Shown here: in pieces, positions 26,355-38,704 of the stretch | How the letters are laid out: each line of letters starts with the position of its first letter | Numbering within the stretch: position 1 is the stretch's first letter | From: Massilia polaris | GTDB taxonomy: Bacteria; Pseudomonadota; Gammaproteobacteria; Burkholderiales; Burkholderiaceae_D | Assembly: GCF_012927275.1 (NCBI RefSeq) | Contig: NZ_JABBGG010000014.1 | Coordinates: 1 to 64,000 of the forward strand | Length of the DNA stretch: 64,000 nt | Direction: 5' to 3' | The notes under the pieces: model-generated | Databases searched by the model: none | What the model was told of the DNA's origin: nothing | The model's input: only the letters and a program-made list of their open reading frames with translations | Translations under genes and position numbers: made by a program

Positions 26355-29006
26355 TTACTTCGCCACTGCCGCTTTCTTGGCAGGCGCCTTCTTGGCCGCG
26401 ACCTTCTTCGCCGCTGCCTTCTTCGCCGGTGCCTTCTTCGCAGCCGCCTTCTTCGCTGGCGCCACTACCGCACCGTCTTCCCCCTCGACCTCTGGCTCGG
26501 CCTTGGCGGCCTTACCTTTTGCCGGCGCCTTGGCCTTGCGCTCTTCGAACTCGAAGCTGGTCTTGCCGTCCTTGCCCCGCACCAGGAAGGCCTTGAACGG
26601 ACGGCGCGTGCGCTGCGAAACGAAGCCCGGCAGCAGGTCGGTCTTGCCTTCGTTGAGCAGCTTGGCCATCTGCTCCGGCAGGATCTCCTGCTGCAGGATG
26701 ATGCGGCCGCTGCGGAAGTCGCAGGTCTTCGGCTTGGCCACACTGTGCTCGCACACATACGCCAGGCCCATCTCGTAGACGCCGCCGGCGCATTTCGGGC
26801 ACGGTCCGAGCGGGGTCTGGCCGGTGAAGTCGACGCCTTCGCCGTCCTCGCCGCCTTCGTCGTTCTGGCCGAAGTCGAATTCGAGCTTGAAGTTGTTGAT
26901 GTCTTCATCGCGCACGATGCGCAGGATCGCCGCGAACGGACGGCCCATCTTCGAGCGGAAGCCTTGCAGCGGACCGATGGTGCGGTTCTTCAGCAGCTCT
27001 TCGACCTCAGGGATCTCGAACTGGCGGCTGCCCGGCGTCTTGCTCATGTTGAATTCGCACTTGGTGCAGGCGAAGCGGCGGTAGTTTTCCTTGACCACGC
27101 CGCCGCAGTTCGGGCACGGCGTCTGCAAAGTCGCATAGTCGCCCGGGATCGTCGCGTTGTCGTATTCCTTGGCGCGCTTGACGATAATCTGGGTCATCTG
27201 CGCGATCTCGCGCATGAATTCCTCACGCGAGATTTTGCCCTTCTCCATCTGCGACAGCTTGTATTCCCACTCGCCGGTCAGTTCAGGCGCGGTCAGCTCA
27301 TTCACGCCGAGGCCACGCAATAAGGTCATCAGCTGCGACGCCTTGGCGGTCGGGATCAGCTCGCGGCCTTCGCGCAGCAGGTACCTCTCGGTCAGCAGGC
27401 CCTCGATGATCGCCGCGCGCGTCGCCGGCGTACCGAGGCCTTTGCCGGCCATCGCATCGCGCAGTTCGTCGTCGTCGATCAGCTTGCCCGCGCCTTCCAT
27501 CGCCGACAGCAGTGTCGCTTCGCTGTAGCGCGCAGGCGGCTTGGTGACCAGGCCATTGGCCGTGACTTTCTCGGTCAGGACTTTTTCGCCCTTCGCCACC
27601 GGCACCAGCGTGCCTGCGTCTTCCTTGTCGTCGGCCGCAAGCTCCTTGCCGTAGATCGCCAGCCAGCCCGGGTTGGTCATGACCTTGCCTTCAGTCTTGA
27701 ACTGATGGCCGGAGACTTCCGTGTAGCGCGTCGTGACCTGGAATTCGGCCGCCGGGAAGAACACCGCCATGAAGCGGCGCGTCACCAGGTCGTACAGCTT
27801 CTGTTCGGGTTCCGACAGGTTCTTCGGCGCCAGCGTGGTCGGGATGATCGCGAAGTGATCCGAGATCTTGGTGTTGTCGAAGATGCGCTTGTTCGGTTTG
27901 ACCCAGCCGTTCTTGCTGATCTGCTTGGCGAACTGGTGGTAGTTGTTGTTCTCGGCAAGCGACTCCATCGTCTCCTTGACGGTGGCGATGTAGTCTTCCG
28001 GCAGGTGGCGCGAATCGGTACGCGGGTAGGTCAGCACCTTGTGCTTTTCGTACAGCGCCTGGGCCAGGCCGAGCGTGTTCTTGGCCGAGAAGCCGAAGCG
28101 GCCGTTGGCCTCGCGCTGCAGGCTGGTCAGGTCGAACAGGGCCGGCGCCATCGACGTGGTCGGCTTCGATTCTTCGGTGACGTTACCCTGGCGGCCCTTG
28201 CAGGCCATCGCGATGGTGTCGGCCGCCGCTTTGCTCCACAGGCGTTCCGGGCGCTTCTCAGGGTCGTTCTCGTCCTTTTTGAACGACTGGTCGAGCCAGC
28301 GGCCTTCGTAAATGCCGGCGGCGCAGACGAATTCGGCGCGCACTTCCCAGAAGTCGCGCGAGACGAATTTCTTGATCTTCTCTTCGCGTTCGACCACGAT
28401 CGACAGCGTCGGCGTTTGCACGCGGCCCACGGTGGTCAGGTAGAAGCCGCCCTCTTTCGAGTTAAACGCGGTCATCGCGCGGGTGCCGTTGATACCGATC
28501 AGCCAGTCGGCTTCGGAACGGCAGCGCGCGGCGTCGGCCAGCGGCAGCATTTCCTCGTCGCTGCGCAGGTGGCTGAAGCCGTCGCGGATCGCGCCCGGCG
28601 TCATCGACTGCAGCCACAGGCGCTTGATCGGCTGCTTGGCTTTCGCGTTCTGCGCGATCAGGCGGAAAATCAGCTCGCCCTCGCGCCCCGCATCGCATGC
28701 GTTTATCAGTTGGGTGACGTCTTTGCGCTTGATCAGACGGTTCAGCACCTTCAGGCGCGACTCGGTCTTGGCGATCGGATTGAGCGCGAAATACGGCGGA
28801 ATCATCGGCAGGTGGGCAAAGCTCCACTTGCCGCGCTTGACGTCATGCTCTTCCGGCACCGCGATTTCCAGCAGGTGGCCGACGGCGGACGACAGCACGT
28901 ATTCGTCCGACTCGAAATACTCATCGTGCTTGGTGAAGCCGCCCAGCGTCTTGGCGATGTCGTTCGCAACGGAGGGCTTCTCGGCGATGATGAGGGTTTT
29001 TGTCAT
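26355..29006 (-). CDS. topB: DNA topoisomerase III with a lysine/alanine-rich tail
   Basis: Topo III is a type IA enzyme that passes and decatenates single strands. The 883 residues include the Toprim start TLIIAEKPSVAND (4-16), the acidic DAGREGELIFRL (105-116), and the catalytic tyrosine Tyr327 in LTYPRTDSRHLP. Two C-terminal Cys-rich zinc-ribbon modules (CPNCGG...CTKC and CPKCAGG...C...C) follow. A final segment of about 25 residues repeats AKKAP/AAKK units like histone H1 tails. ATG 29006 starts directly at the Toprim domain; the upstream open frame to 29195 lacks coding character. Gene order topB-smg-dprA-LysM is typical for Burkholderiales. Confidence 0.96.
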   Translation of the reverse strand: MTKTLIIAEKPSVANDIAKTLGGFTKHDEYFESDEYVLSSAVGHLLEIAVPEEHDVKRGKWSFAHLPMIPPYFALNPIAKTESRLKVLNRLIKRKDVTQLINACDAGREGELIFRLIAQNAKAKQPIKRLWLQSMTPGAIRDGFSHLRSDEEMLPLADAARCRSEADWLIGINGTRAMTAFNSKEGGFYLTTVGRVQTPTLSIVVEREEKIKKFVSRDFWEVRAEFVCAAGIYEGRWLDQSFKKDENDPEKRPERLWSKAAADTIAMACKGRQGNVTEESKPTTSMAPALFDLTSLQREANGRFGFSAKNTLGLAQALYEKHKVLTYPRTDSRHLPEDYIATVKETMESLAENNNYHQFAKQISKNGWVKPNKRIFDNTKISDHFAIIPTTLAPKNLSEPEQKLYDLVTRRFMAVFFPAAEFQVTTRYTEVSGHQFKTEGKVMTNPGWLAIYGKELAADDKEDAGTLVPVAKGEKVLTEKVTANGLVTKPPARYSEATLLSAMEGAGKLIDDDELRDAMAGKGLGTPATRAAIIEGLLTERYLLREGRELIPTAKASQLMTLLRGLGVNELTAPELTGEWEYKLSQMEKGKISREEFMREIAQMTQIIVKRAKEYDNATIPGDYATLQTPCPNCGGVVKENYRRFACTKCEFNMSKTPGSRQFEIPEVEELLKNRTIGPLQGFRSKMGRPFAAILRIVRDEDINNFKLEFDFGQNDEGGEDGEGVDFTGQTPLGPCPKCAGGVYEMGLAYVCEHSVAKPKTCDFRSGRIILQQEILPEQMAKLLNEGKTDLLPGFVSQRTRRPFKAFLVRGKDGKTSFEFEERKAKAPAKGKAAKAEPEVEGEDGAVVAPAKKAAAKKAPAKKAAAKKVAAKKAPAKKAAVAK

Positions 29007-29217
29007 ATTTGGTTTCTCGTCGTACTTTGGTGATTTGGCACGCGCATCATACATGCTCTGCCGTAATACCGGGATTTTGTCATTCCGATATCTAATTTGT
29101 AACAATCGAATGAGTGCGGCCAATGATAAGCGGGTTGTCGTGAAATCCGCAAGTGGCATTGACGCTGGCGCCTGGGGCCGGCGCGAGCGGTGCATCGAAG
29201 GGGAAAGCGCGGTACGG

Positions 29218-29682
29218 TCAGTGCAGCAGGCGCGGCGCCTGCTCGTCGTCCGAACCGAACAGGTCGTCGAACATCAGCGCGTCAGGTTCCTTGCCCTGGC
29301 TCCAGAGCAGCATCAGCACGATGATTTTCAGCTTGCCGAGGCCGACCGGGGATTCGTCCAGCACCAGCGCACGCTCGATGACGATTTCGCGCTGCACCGG
29401 ACTGAGCACCCGTGCGCTTTCGAGGAACTGGATAAAGCCGACGGCCGCGGTGCCGAGCACATCGTATTCCTGGTCGACGTAGAAGCGGATGCCGTCAGAG
29501 GAGGCGGCGAATTCGAGGTCGCCGCCCGCCATTTCGGTCAGGTCGGTCAGCCATACCAGCGCTTCCGATATCTCGTCGTCGTCGAATCCCACCGCGGACA
29601 GCTTGCGCGCCAGAGCGGCCGGCTCGGGGCAGGCGTCGGGGCGGTAGTAGGTCTCGTAGAGGTAGACAAGGATATCGAACAT
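29218..29682 (-). CDS. smg: Smg family protein (DUF494)
   Basis: A 154-residue Smg/DUF494 protein. It begins [13 protein letters not shown], the conserved family start, has the [16 protein letters not shown] segment (about 33-48), and ends with the typical region [25 protein letters not shown]. Smg is found beside dprA across Beta- and Gammaproteobacteria, which suggests a link to DNA uptake or processing, but its molecular role is not established. It lies 85 bp after dprA on the same strand. Confidence 0.96.
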   Translation of the reverse strand: MFDILVYLYETYYRPDACPEPAALARKLSAVGFDDDEISEALVWLTDLTEMAGGDLEFAASSDGIRFYVDQEYDVLGTAAVGFIQFLESARVLSPVQREIVIERALVLDESPVGLGKLKIIVLMLLWSQGKEPDALMFDDLFGSDDEQAPRLLH

Positions 29683-29767
29683 GGCTCTACTCTATCAGTT
29701 AAGTTCATTGTGGCACAAGGGGCTGACGTACCGTCCGGCAATGCCGTCAGGAATGGAAAATCCGCGT

Positions 29768-30880
29768 CTAACGGTTCACCCGCTGGATCAAACCTCCAGG
29801 CAGGCGCTCGAGATGGCCGGCCAGTTCAAGGGTTAACAAGTGCGCGCTGAGCGTGCCCGCGTCCAGCCCGCAAGCCTGCGCCAGCGCATCGGCGCCGACC
29901 GGGTCGTATCCCAATGCGTCCAGCAGCTGCCCGGAAGACGCCGCCGCGGCGTCCTCGCCGTCAGATGGCGCCGCTCCGGGCAGGATCTCGCCGAGCACGT
30001 CGGCCGCGGAATCGACCAGCTTGGCGCCCTCGCGGATCAGCTGGTGGCACCCCTTGCTCATGGGCGCGTGGATCGATCCGGGAATGGCGAACACGTCCCT
30101 GCCCTGTTCGGCCGCCATGCGGGCAGTGATCAGCGAGCCGGACTGCGCCGCCGCTTCGACCACCAGCACGCCGGCCGACAATCCACTGATCAGGCGGTTA
30201 CGGCGCGGGAAGTTGGAGGCGAGCACCGGATGTCCCAGTGAGTACTCGCTAATAATACAACCCGTGTCCGCGATGCGATGCGCCAGCTTGTGGTTGCGTG
30301 ACGGGTAGACGATGTCGGCGCCGGTGCCGATCACGGCCACGGTCGATCCCGGACCGGCCAGCGCCCCTTCGTGGGCGGCGGCATCGATACCCAGCGCCAG
30401 CCCGGAGACGATGGTCAGCCCTGCGTTGCTGAACGCCTGGGCGAACGCCTGCGCGTTGGCCTTGCCCTGGTTACTGGCGTTGCGGCTGCCGACAATCGCG
30501 ACCGACACGGCCGACAGCAGCTCGACGCGGCCTACCGCGTACAGCAACAAAGGGGGATCGTAGATTTCGCGCAGCATGCGCGGGTAGGCGGGATCGTGCA
30601 GCGTCAGCACGTGGTTGCCGGATGTGGCCAGCCAAGCCTGGGTACGTGCAATCACTTGCCGGGTCGATGCGGGCGGCGCCGCCGCGATGGCGTCGGCAAG
30701 AAGAAAGCCGCAGATGGCGGCAACCGCGTCGCGGCTGGCCGTCAATACGCCCGCGGGTGAACCGAACGCATCCAGCAGGCGCGCACCCAGCACGCAGCCA
30801 ATGCCCGGCACTAAAGCCAGGCGCAGCCAGCCGGAGATGTCCGGCCCGGCTGTTTGCTGCGTGGGGTCCGTGTCCTGCAC
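29768..30880 (-). CDS. dprA: DNA-processing protein DprA
   Basis: DprA binds incoming single-stranded DNA during transformation and loads RecA. The 370 residues have an N-terminal SAM/HhH-like part (GWLRLALVPGIGCVLGARLL), the Rossmann core with VAIVGSRNASNQGK and SGLALGIDAAAHEGAL, and FPRRNRLISGLSAGVLVVEAA. A C-terminal winged-helix-like domain (about 310-370, ending GGLIQRVNR) completes the family layout. It lies 7 bp after the LysM gene, so the two are surely co-transcribed. Confidence 0.97.
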   Translation of the reverse strand: MQDTDPTQQTAGPDISGWLRLALVPGIGCVLGARLLDAFGSPAGVLTASRDAVAAICGFLLADAIAAAPPASTRQVIARTQAWLATSGNHVLTLHDPAYPRMLREIYDPPLLLYAVGRVELLSAVSVAIVGSRNASNQGKANAQAFAQAFSNAGLTIVSGLALGIDAAAHEGALAGPGSTVAVIGTGADIVYPSRNHKLAHRIADTGCIISEYSLGHPVLASNFPRRNRLISGLSAGVLVVEAAAQSGSLITARMAAEQGRDVFAIPGSIHAPMSKGCHQLIREGAKLVDSAADVLGEILPGAAPSDGEDAAAASSGQLLDALGYDPVGADALAQACGLDAGTLSAHLLTLELAGHLERLPGGLIQRVNR

Positions 30881-30887
30881 GGCGGTT

Positions 30888-31988
30888 TTACTCCGGTGAT
30901 TTGGCCACGTCGCCGACTTGCACCGGCTCGGTCACTTGCATGACCAAGCCGTACGAGACGTTCTTGAACACGCGGAAGATAAACAGGTTGCCGTATTGCT
31001 CGTCCGGCAGCTTGATGGTCGGCTTGCGCATTCCGAGCATGCCTTTGTCGCCGCCCGGATCCGCCACAACCTTACCAAAATGGTACAGCTGGAGCACGGA
31101 GCCGACATCGAGTCCGTCAAGCGAACCGCGATTGACGCTGATGATCTGGTTCTGGCCGGCGTACGTCACGCCGCCGTAGATCGACACGACGCGTGCGGCG
31201 ACCTGGCGCTCGGGCGGATGCGGGACGTAGCTGCGCATCGACTCAGGCGGCACCGGCGCCAGGCGGTCGCCCACGCCCATTTCCTGGTGCGAGCTGCCGA
31301 CGATGAACGTATGCACATCGACGCCCGGCTTCGCTTCGGCCTGCAATGCCACGGTGCCGAGGTACTGCGCTTCGTAGCCGAGCAGCGCGCCGGTGTCCGG
31401 ATCCTTCAACGGCGTACCCGGACGGAACACCTGCCACGACTTGACGCCGTTCAGCTCGCCCTTGACGTAAACCTTGTCGCCCTGCCCCAGGTAAACACGG
31501 CCCTCCTGCGACGCGGCGATGCGCGGCGCGGCGGCCAGTTCATCGACGCCGATCACCAGCGGGCGGGTCAGGAATGGTTCGATGACCGATGCCGGAATCG
31601 ACGGCACCGCATCGCGGCCGAGGCCTTCGGTGCGCCGCTGCGGCGACAGGCGGGTGATGCCCGGCTGGCCGGCGCCAGCGCCATCGCCCGGCTTGTTCAG
31701 CGACAGGCGGCCGGTCTTGCGGTCGAAGTAGACGATCTGGCCCGGATAGATCCAGTGCGGATTGCGGATCTCGTCGCGGTTCATGCCCCACACTTGCGGC
31801 CAGCACCATGGATGCTCGAGGAACTTGCCGGAGATGTCCCACAGGGTGTCGCCTTTGACGACCAGGTGCTGGTCAGGCGCGTTCGGGCGGAACGCGCAGG
31901 TTTTTGCTGCCTGGGCCGGGGCGGCCATCACGCCCGCCAGAAGCGCTGCTCCAGCAAGACGGGCACCGACTGTGCTAAAATTTTTCAT
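30888..31988 (-). CDS. Secreted LysM domain protein
   Basis: A 366-residue exported protein: signal peptide 1-28 (MKNFSTVGARLAGAALLAG..., APAQAA cleavage region) and one LysM domain (about 43-90: VVKGDTLWDISGKFLEHPWCWPQVW, then IYPGQIVYF), followed by a ~270-residue C-terminal region of mixed beta strands with no known domain. The Trp/Cys-rich LysM form is the type found next to dprA in Burkholderiales. It probably binds peptidoglycan. ATG 31988 is preferred to the upstream 32063 because the signal peptide begins there. It is divergent from def. Confidence 0.93.
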   Translation of the reverse strand: MKNFSTVGARLAGAALLAGVMAAPAQAAKTCAFRPNAPDQHLVVKGDTLWDISGKFLEHPWCWPQVWGMNRDEIRNPHWIYPGQIVYFDRKTGRLSLNKPGDGAGAGQPGITRLSPQRRTEGLGRDAVPSIPASVIEPFLTRPLVIGVDELAAAPRIAASQEGRVYLGQGDKVYVKGELNGVKSWQVFRPGTPLKDPDTGALLGYEAQYLGTVALQAEAKPGVDVHTFIVGSSHQEMGVGDRLAPVPPESMRSYVPHPPERQVAARVVSIYGGVTYAGQNQIISVNRGSLDGLDVGSVLQLYHFGKVVADPGGDKGMLGMRKPTIKLPDEQYGNLFIFRVFKNVSYGLVMQVTEPVQVGDVAKSPE

Positions 31989-32270
31989 TGAGATGTCCGA
32001 AAAGTGCGGCATTACACAAAAATTGCTGGCTGAAACTTTTACCCACTGCGCGCCACGGCGCAAAAGGCAGCAGAATGAGCGCTCCCCTATGCAACTTGCT
32101 GATAGTCAAGGGTTGCCGTACTGGATCAAATTCTGCACATAAATCCTTGAAGTAGCAAGAAATACTGCGCCCGATCACCGTGGCGGACTGTGTGACTTTG
32201 TTGTTTTAAGGCATTTTTCTGCTTGCATGACCGAATCGATTATTAAATTGCTACTGAGCTGAACGAACCT

Positions 32271-32813
32271 ATGGCCATCCTGAATATCCTCCGCTACCCT
32301 GATGCACGCCTGCACAAGGTCGCCAAGCCGGTCACCGAGTTCGGCGACCGCATCACCAAGCTCGTCGCCGACATGGCCGAGACGATGTACGACGCGCCTG
32401 GCGTCGGCCTGGCCGCGAGCCAGATCGACGTGCACGAGCAGCTGGTCATCATCGATATCACGGAAACCATGGACGACCTGCGCGTGTTCATCAACCCGGA
32501 AATCATCTGGGCCAGCGACGAAAAAACCATTTACGACGAAGGCTGCCTGTCGGTGCCCGGCATCTACGATGGCGTCGAACGCCCCTCGAAAATCAAGGTG
32601 CGCGCGCTCGATGCCCAGGGCGTGCCGTTCGAACTGGCCGCCGATGGCCTGATGGCGGTCTGCATCCAGCACGAGATGGACCACCTGAACGGCAAGATCT
32701 TCGTCGAATACCTGTCGCCGCTCAAGCGCAACCGCATCAAGGCCAAGATGGTCAAGGAAGAACGCGGGCTCGAACGTGACGCCGCCCTGCGCGCCGCCGG
32801 TCGCCGCTACTGA
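32271..32813 (+). CDS. def: Peptide deformylase
   Basis: Deformylase removes the N-formyl group from new proteins using a metal ion (Fe2+ or Zn2+). The 180 residues contain all three family motifs: GVGLAASQ (44-51), EGCLSVP (90-96, ligand Cys92) and QHEMDHLNG (133-141, ligands His134 and His138, catalytic Glu135). It is followed 8 bp later by fmt, the universal def-fmt pair that undoes and creates formyl-methionine. The 282-bp divergent region upstream contains its promoter, not clearly defined. Confidence 0.98.
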   Translation: MAILNILRYPDARLHKVAKPVTEFGDRITKLVADMAETMYDAPGVGLAASQIDVHEQLVIIDITETMDDLRVFINPEIIWASDEKTIYDEGCLSVPGIYDGVERPSKIKVRALDAQGVPFELAADGLMAVCIQHEMDHLNGKIFVEYLSPLKRNRIKAKMVKEERGLERDAALRAAGRRY

Positions 32814-32821
32814 CCCGCGCG

Positions 32822-33778
32822 ATGAAAGTCGTCTTTGCCGGCACCCCGGAATTTGCCGCTGTCGCCTTGCGTGCCTTGCATGAGGCTGGCTTTGAAATCC
32901 CGCTGGTCCTGACCCAGCCCGACCGCCCGGCCGGGCGCGGCATGCAGCTGCAGGCCTCAAGCGTCAAGCAGTACGCGCTGGCGCAGGGCATCGAGGTGCT
33001 GCAGCCGCTGTCGCTGCGCATGGACAGCAAGGATCCGGAGCGCGCCGCCCAGGCCAGCGCAGCACATGCGCGCCTGACTGCGCTCGACTACGACGTGATG
33101 GTGGTGGCCGCCTACGGCCTGATCCTTCCGCTCAGCACGCTCAATATCAAACCCTGCATCAATATCCACGGTTCGCTGCTGCCGCGCTGGCGCGGCGCCG
33201 CGCCGATCCACCGCGCCATCGAAGCGGGCGATACGGACACCGGCGTGACCATCATGGAAATGGAAGAAGGCCTGGACACCGGCCCGATGCTGATGATGGA
33301 AAGAGTCGCGATTGGCGCGTCCGACACCACCGCGGCCTTGCACGACAAGCTCGCCGCACTGGGCGGGCAGATGATCGTCGCGGCCCTGCGCGAACTCGCG
33401 CAGGGCAAGCTGAAAGCCGTGCCGCAGCCCGAAGCGGGCGTGACCTACGCGGCCAAGATCAGCAAGGATGAAGCGGCGATCGACTTTTCGCTGCCGGCCG
33501 CCGCTATCGCACGCAAGATACGCGCGTTCAACCCGTTCCCCGGCGCCCACGCCCAGGTCAACGGTGTAACGATCAAGATCTGGGGTGCGCAGGCACTGCC
33601 CGCCAGAAGCGCTACCCTGGCGGGGCAGGTGCTGGCGGCCGATGCGCAGCATGGCATCGTGGTGGCATGCAAGGAAGGAACTTTGCGCCTGAACGAACTG
33701 CAAAAGCCAGGCGGCAAACGCCTTCCAGCGCAGGAATTCCTCAAGGGATTCCCGCTGGAAGGACTCTGTTTCGATTAA
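32822..33778 (+). CDS. fmt: Methionyl-tRNA formyltransferase
   Basis: Fmt formylates initiator Met-tRNA using 10-formyl-THF. The 318 residues start [17 protein letters not shown]; the active site has the conserved Asn114 and His116 ([16 protein letters not shown]) and Asp137 in [11 protein letters not shown]. The C-terminal tRNA-contacting OB domain (about 210-318) is present. It lies 8 bp after def. Its last four bases overlap the 3' end of the convergent BrnA-like gene. Confidence 0.98.
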   Translation: MKVVFAGTPEFAAVALRALHEAGFEIPLVLTQPDRPAGRGMQLQASSVKQYALAQGIEVLQPLSLRMDSKDPERAAQASAAHARLTALDYDVMVVAAYGLILPLSTLNIKPCINIHGSLLPRWRGAAPIHRAIEAGDTDTGVTIMEMEEGLDTGPMLMMERVAIGASDTTAALHDKLAALGGQMIVAALRELAQGKLKAVPQPEAGVTYAAKISKDEAAIDFSLPAAAIARKIRAFNPFPGAHAQVNGVTIKIWGAQALPARSATLAGQVLAADAQHGIVVACKEGTLRLNELQKPGGKRLPAQEFLKGFPLEGLCFD

Positions 33779-34029
33779 GCGGCGTCGTCGTTTGCCGCTG
33801 CGGCCTTGGCGCGCGCGGCATCCATGTGATCGCGCAGCAATTGGTTGATGCGGGTCTGGTAGCCCGGGCCTGCCGATTTAAACCAGTCCAGCATGTCCAC
33901 GTCCAGGCGGATCGTCACGATCTGCTTCTGCTGGGTGTTGGTGGGCTTGGCGGTTGGCTGCTGCGGCGCGCTGGACAGATAGCTTCCCTGGACGGGCTCA
34001 TCCCATACCGGTGCGAAATCCTTGTTCAT
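33775..34029 (-). CDS. BrnA antitoxin family protein, no toxin gene adjacent
   Basis: An 84-residue protein whose core [33 protein letters not shown] matches the BrnA antitoxin family (ribbon-helix-helix type DNA-binding C-terminal part with the GPGYQTRIN signature). N-terminal 1-35 is a Pro/Gln-rich linker. BrnA normally follows its toxin BrnT in one operon; the 327 bp upstream hold no BrnT-sized open frame on this strand. It therefore looks like a solitary regulator or a relic. It overlaps the fmt stop by 4 bp. Confidence 0.85.
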   Translation of the reverse strand: MNKDFAPVWDEPVQGSYLSSAPQQPTAKPTNTQQKQIVTIRLDVDMLDWFKSAGPGYQTRINQLLRDHMDAARAKAAAANDDAA

Positions 34030-34356
34030 TCTTCATCCCTCATATCGACGGCGGATCCTCCGCGCACGCGACAAGCGGCGCGATTCCTGCCTATTGTTTG
34101 ATTTGCGGGGCAAAGGCTGCGCCCGAAACCTGTCAATACTGTGATTGTCGCCTTGGCATGTATCCAAAAGATTGCTAGGGGATCAGGTTTTGTATCCTCA
34201 TGTTTCAGTGCCTCCGTTTAATACATAAAGATACAAACGCAGTTGAAGAATGGAAATGCTGCACTGCGAAAAGCAAACCGGAATGTTGACGTATAATTTT
34301 AAACCCGGGTTGCGCCCGCCTGCCCCAGCCCGGTCCCTGCCAACTGAAAGCACAAC
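34030..34356. promoter_or_regulatory. 327-bp intergenic region between the BrnA-like gene and metH
   Basis: An AT-richer region holding the metH promoter. A TATAAT (34292-34297) lies 60 bp before the metH start; no -35 of good quality is seen at 16-18 bp. I searched by eye for the SAH riboswitch core and for a cobalamin box and found neither. No protein-coding frame with a ribosome site was seen. Confidence 0.5.
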
Positions 34357-38121
<3,765 letters not shown>

Positions 38122-38233
38122 GCAAACGCGCAGAACTTTTGCCTCCCGACCGCGGTCCAAGCATGATGGCGGGCGTGTCGGCGCCGCGCCCGTAACGCGC
38201 CAATACGCGCCGGCTTGTCTACACGGAGGCAAT

Positions 38234-38611
38234 ATGGCACTGCACTTCTCCGCCAGGCGCTGGCAGGACCAGGTCATCCTGCTGCTGGGCGCCTGGCTAT
38301 GCGTTTCACCCTGGGTGCTTGGAATGCCCAGCGACTCGCCGCGCGCAATCAACGCGTACGCCGTGGGCGCCGCGATGGCCGTACTGGCGGCGTTCGACCT
38401 GTACAAAACCTATCTATGGGCGGTGGCGGCGAACCTGCTGCTGGCTGCATGGATAGCGATTTCGCCGTGGGTACCCGCATTTTTCGACCGCGGCGCGATG
38501 ATGACGAACTCGGTCATTGTCGGCGTTGCCGTCGTCATGCTGGGTTTGTGGGAGCTGAAAAGCGATCCCGACCTGCATCGCCAGTGGGCCGGGACCGGCG
38601 GCGCACACTGA
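38234..38611 (+). CDS. SPW repeat membrane protein
   Basis: A 125-residue integral membrane protein with four hydrophobic segments arranged as two repeats, each containing the family motif SPW (VSPWVLG at 25-31 and ISPWVPAF at 77-84). The SPW family has no known function. CGGAGG precedes ATG 38234. A perfect 14-bp hairpin follows. The start upstream of this in the same frame overlaps metH and lacks membrane character, so it is not used. Confidence 0.9.
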   Translation: MALHFSARRWQDQVILLLGAWLCVSPWVLGMPSDSPRAINAYAVGAAMAVLAAFDLYKTYLWAVAANLLLAAWIAISPWVPAFFDRGAMMTNSVIVGVAVVMLGLWELKSDPDLHRQWAGTGGAH

Positions 38612-38620
38612 GCGCCCAAA

Positions 38621-38652
38621 CGAAAACGCGAACCCAACGGTTCGCGTTTTCG
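38621..38652. terminator. Bidirectional hairpin terminator
   Basis: A perfect 14-bp stem CGAAAACGCGAACC (38621-38634) with its complement (38639-38652) and a 4-base loop. The TTTT run is within the right arm for the plus strand, and the mirrored run serves the minus strand. It lies 9 bases after the SPW gene and about 50 bases after the end of the convergent EAL/HDOD gene. Confidence 0.8.
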
Positions 38653-38704
38653 TCCTCCCTGTGGGGTCAGGCCCGCCCCCAAAAGGAAACCGGCTCAAAC
38701 GGCG

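Noticed and set aside
34030-34356. Possible SAH or cobalamin riboswitch upstream of metH
   Set aside because: Neither the conserved SAH riboswitch core nor a B12 box with supporting stems was visible by eye; only a TATAAT was found.
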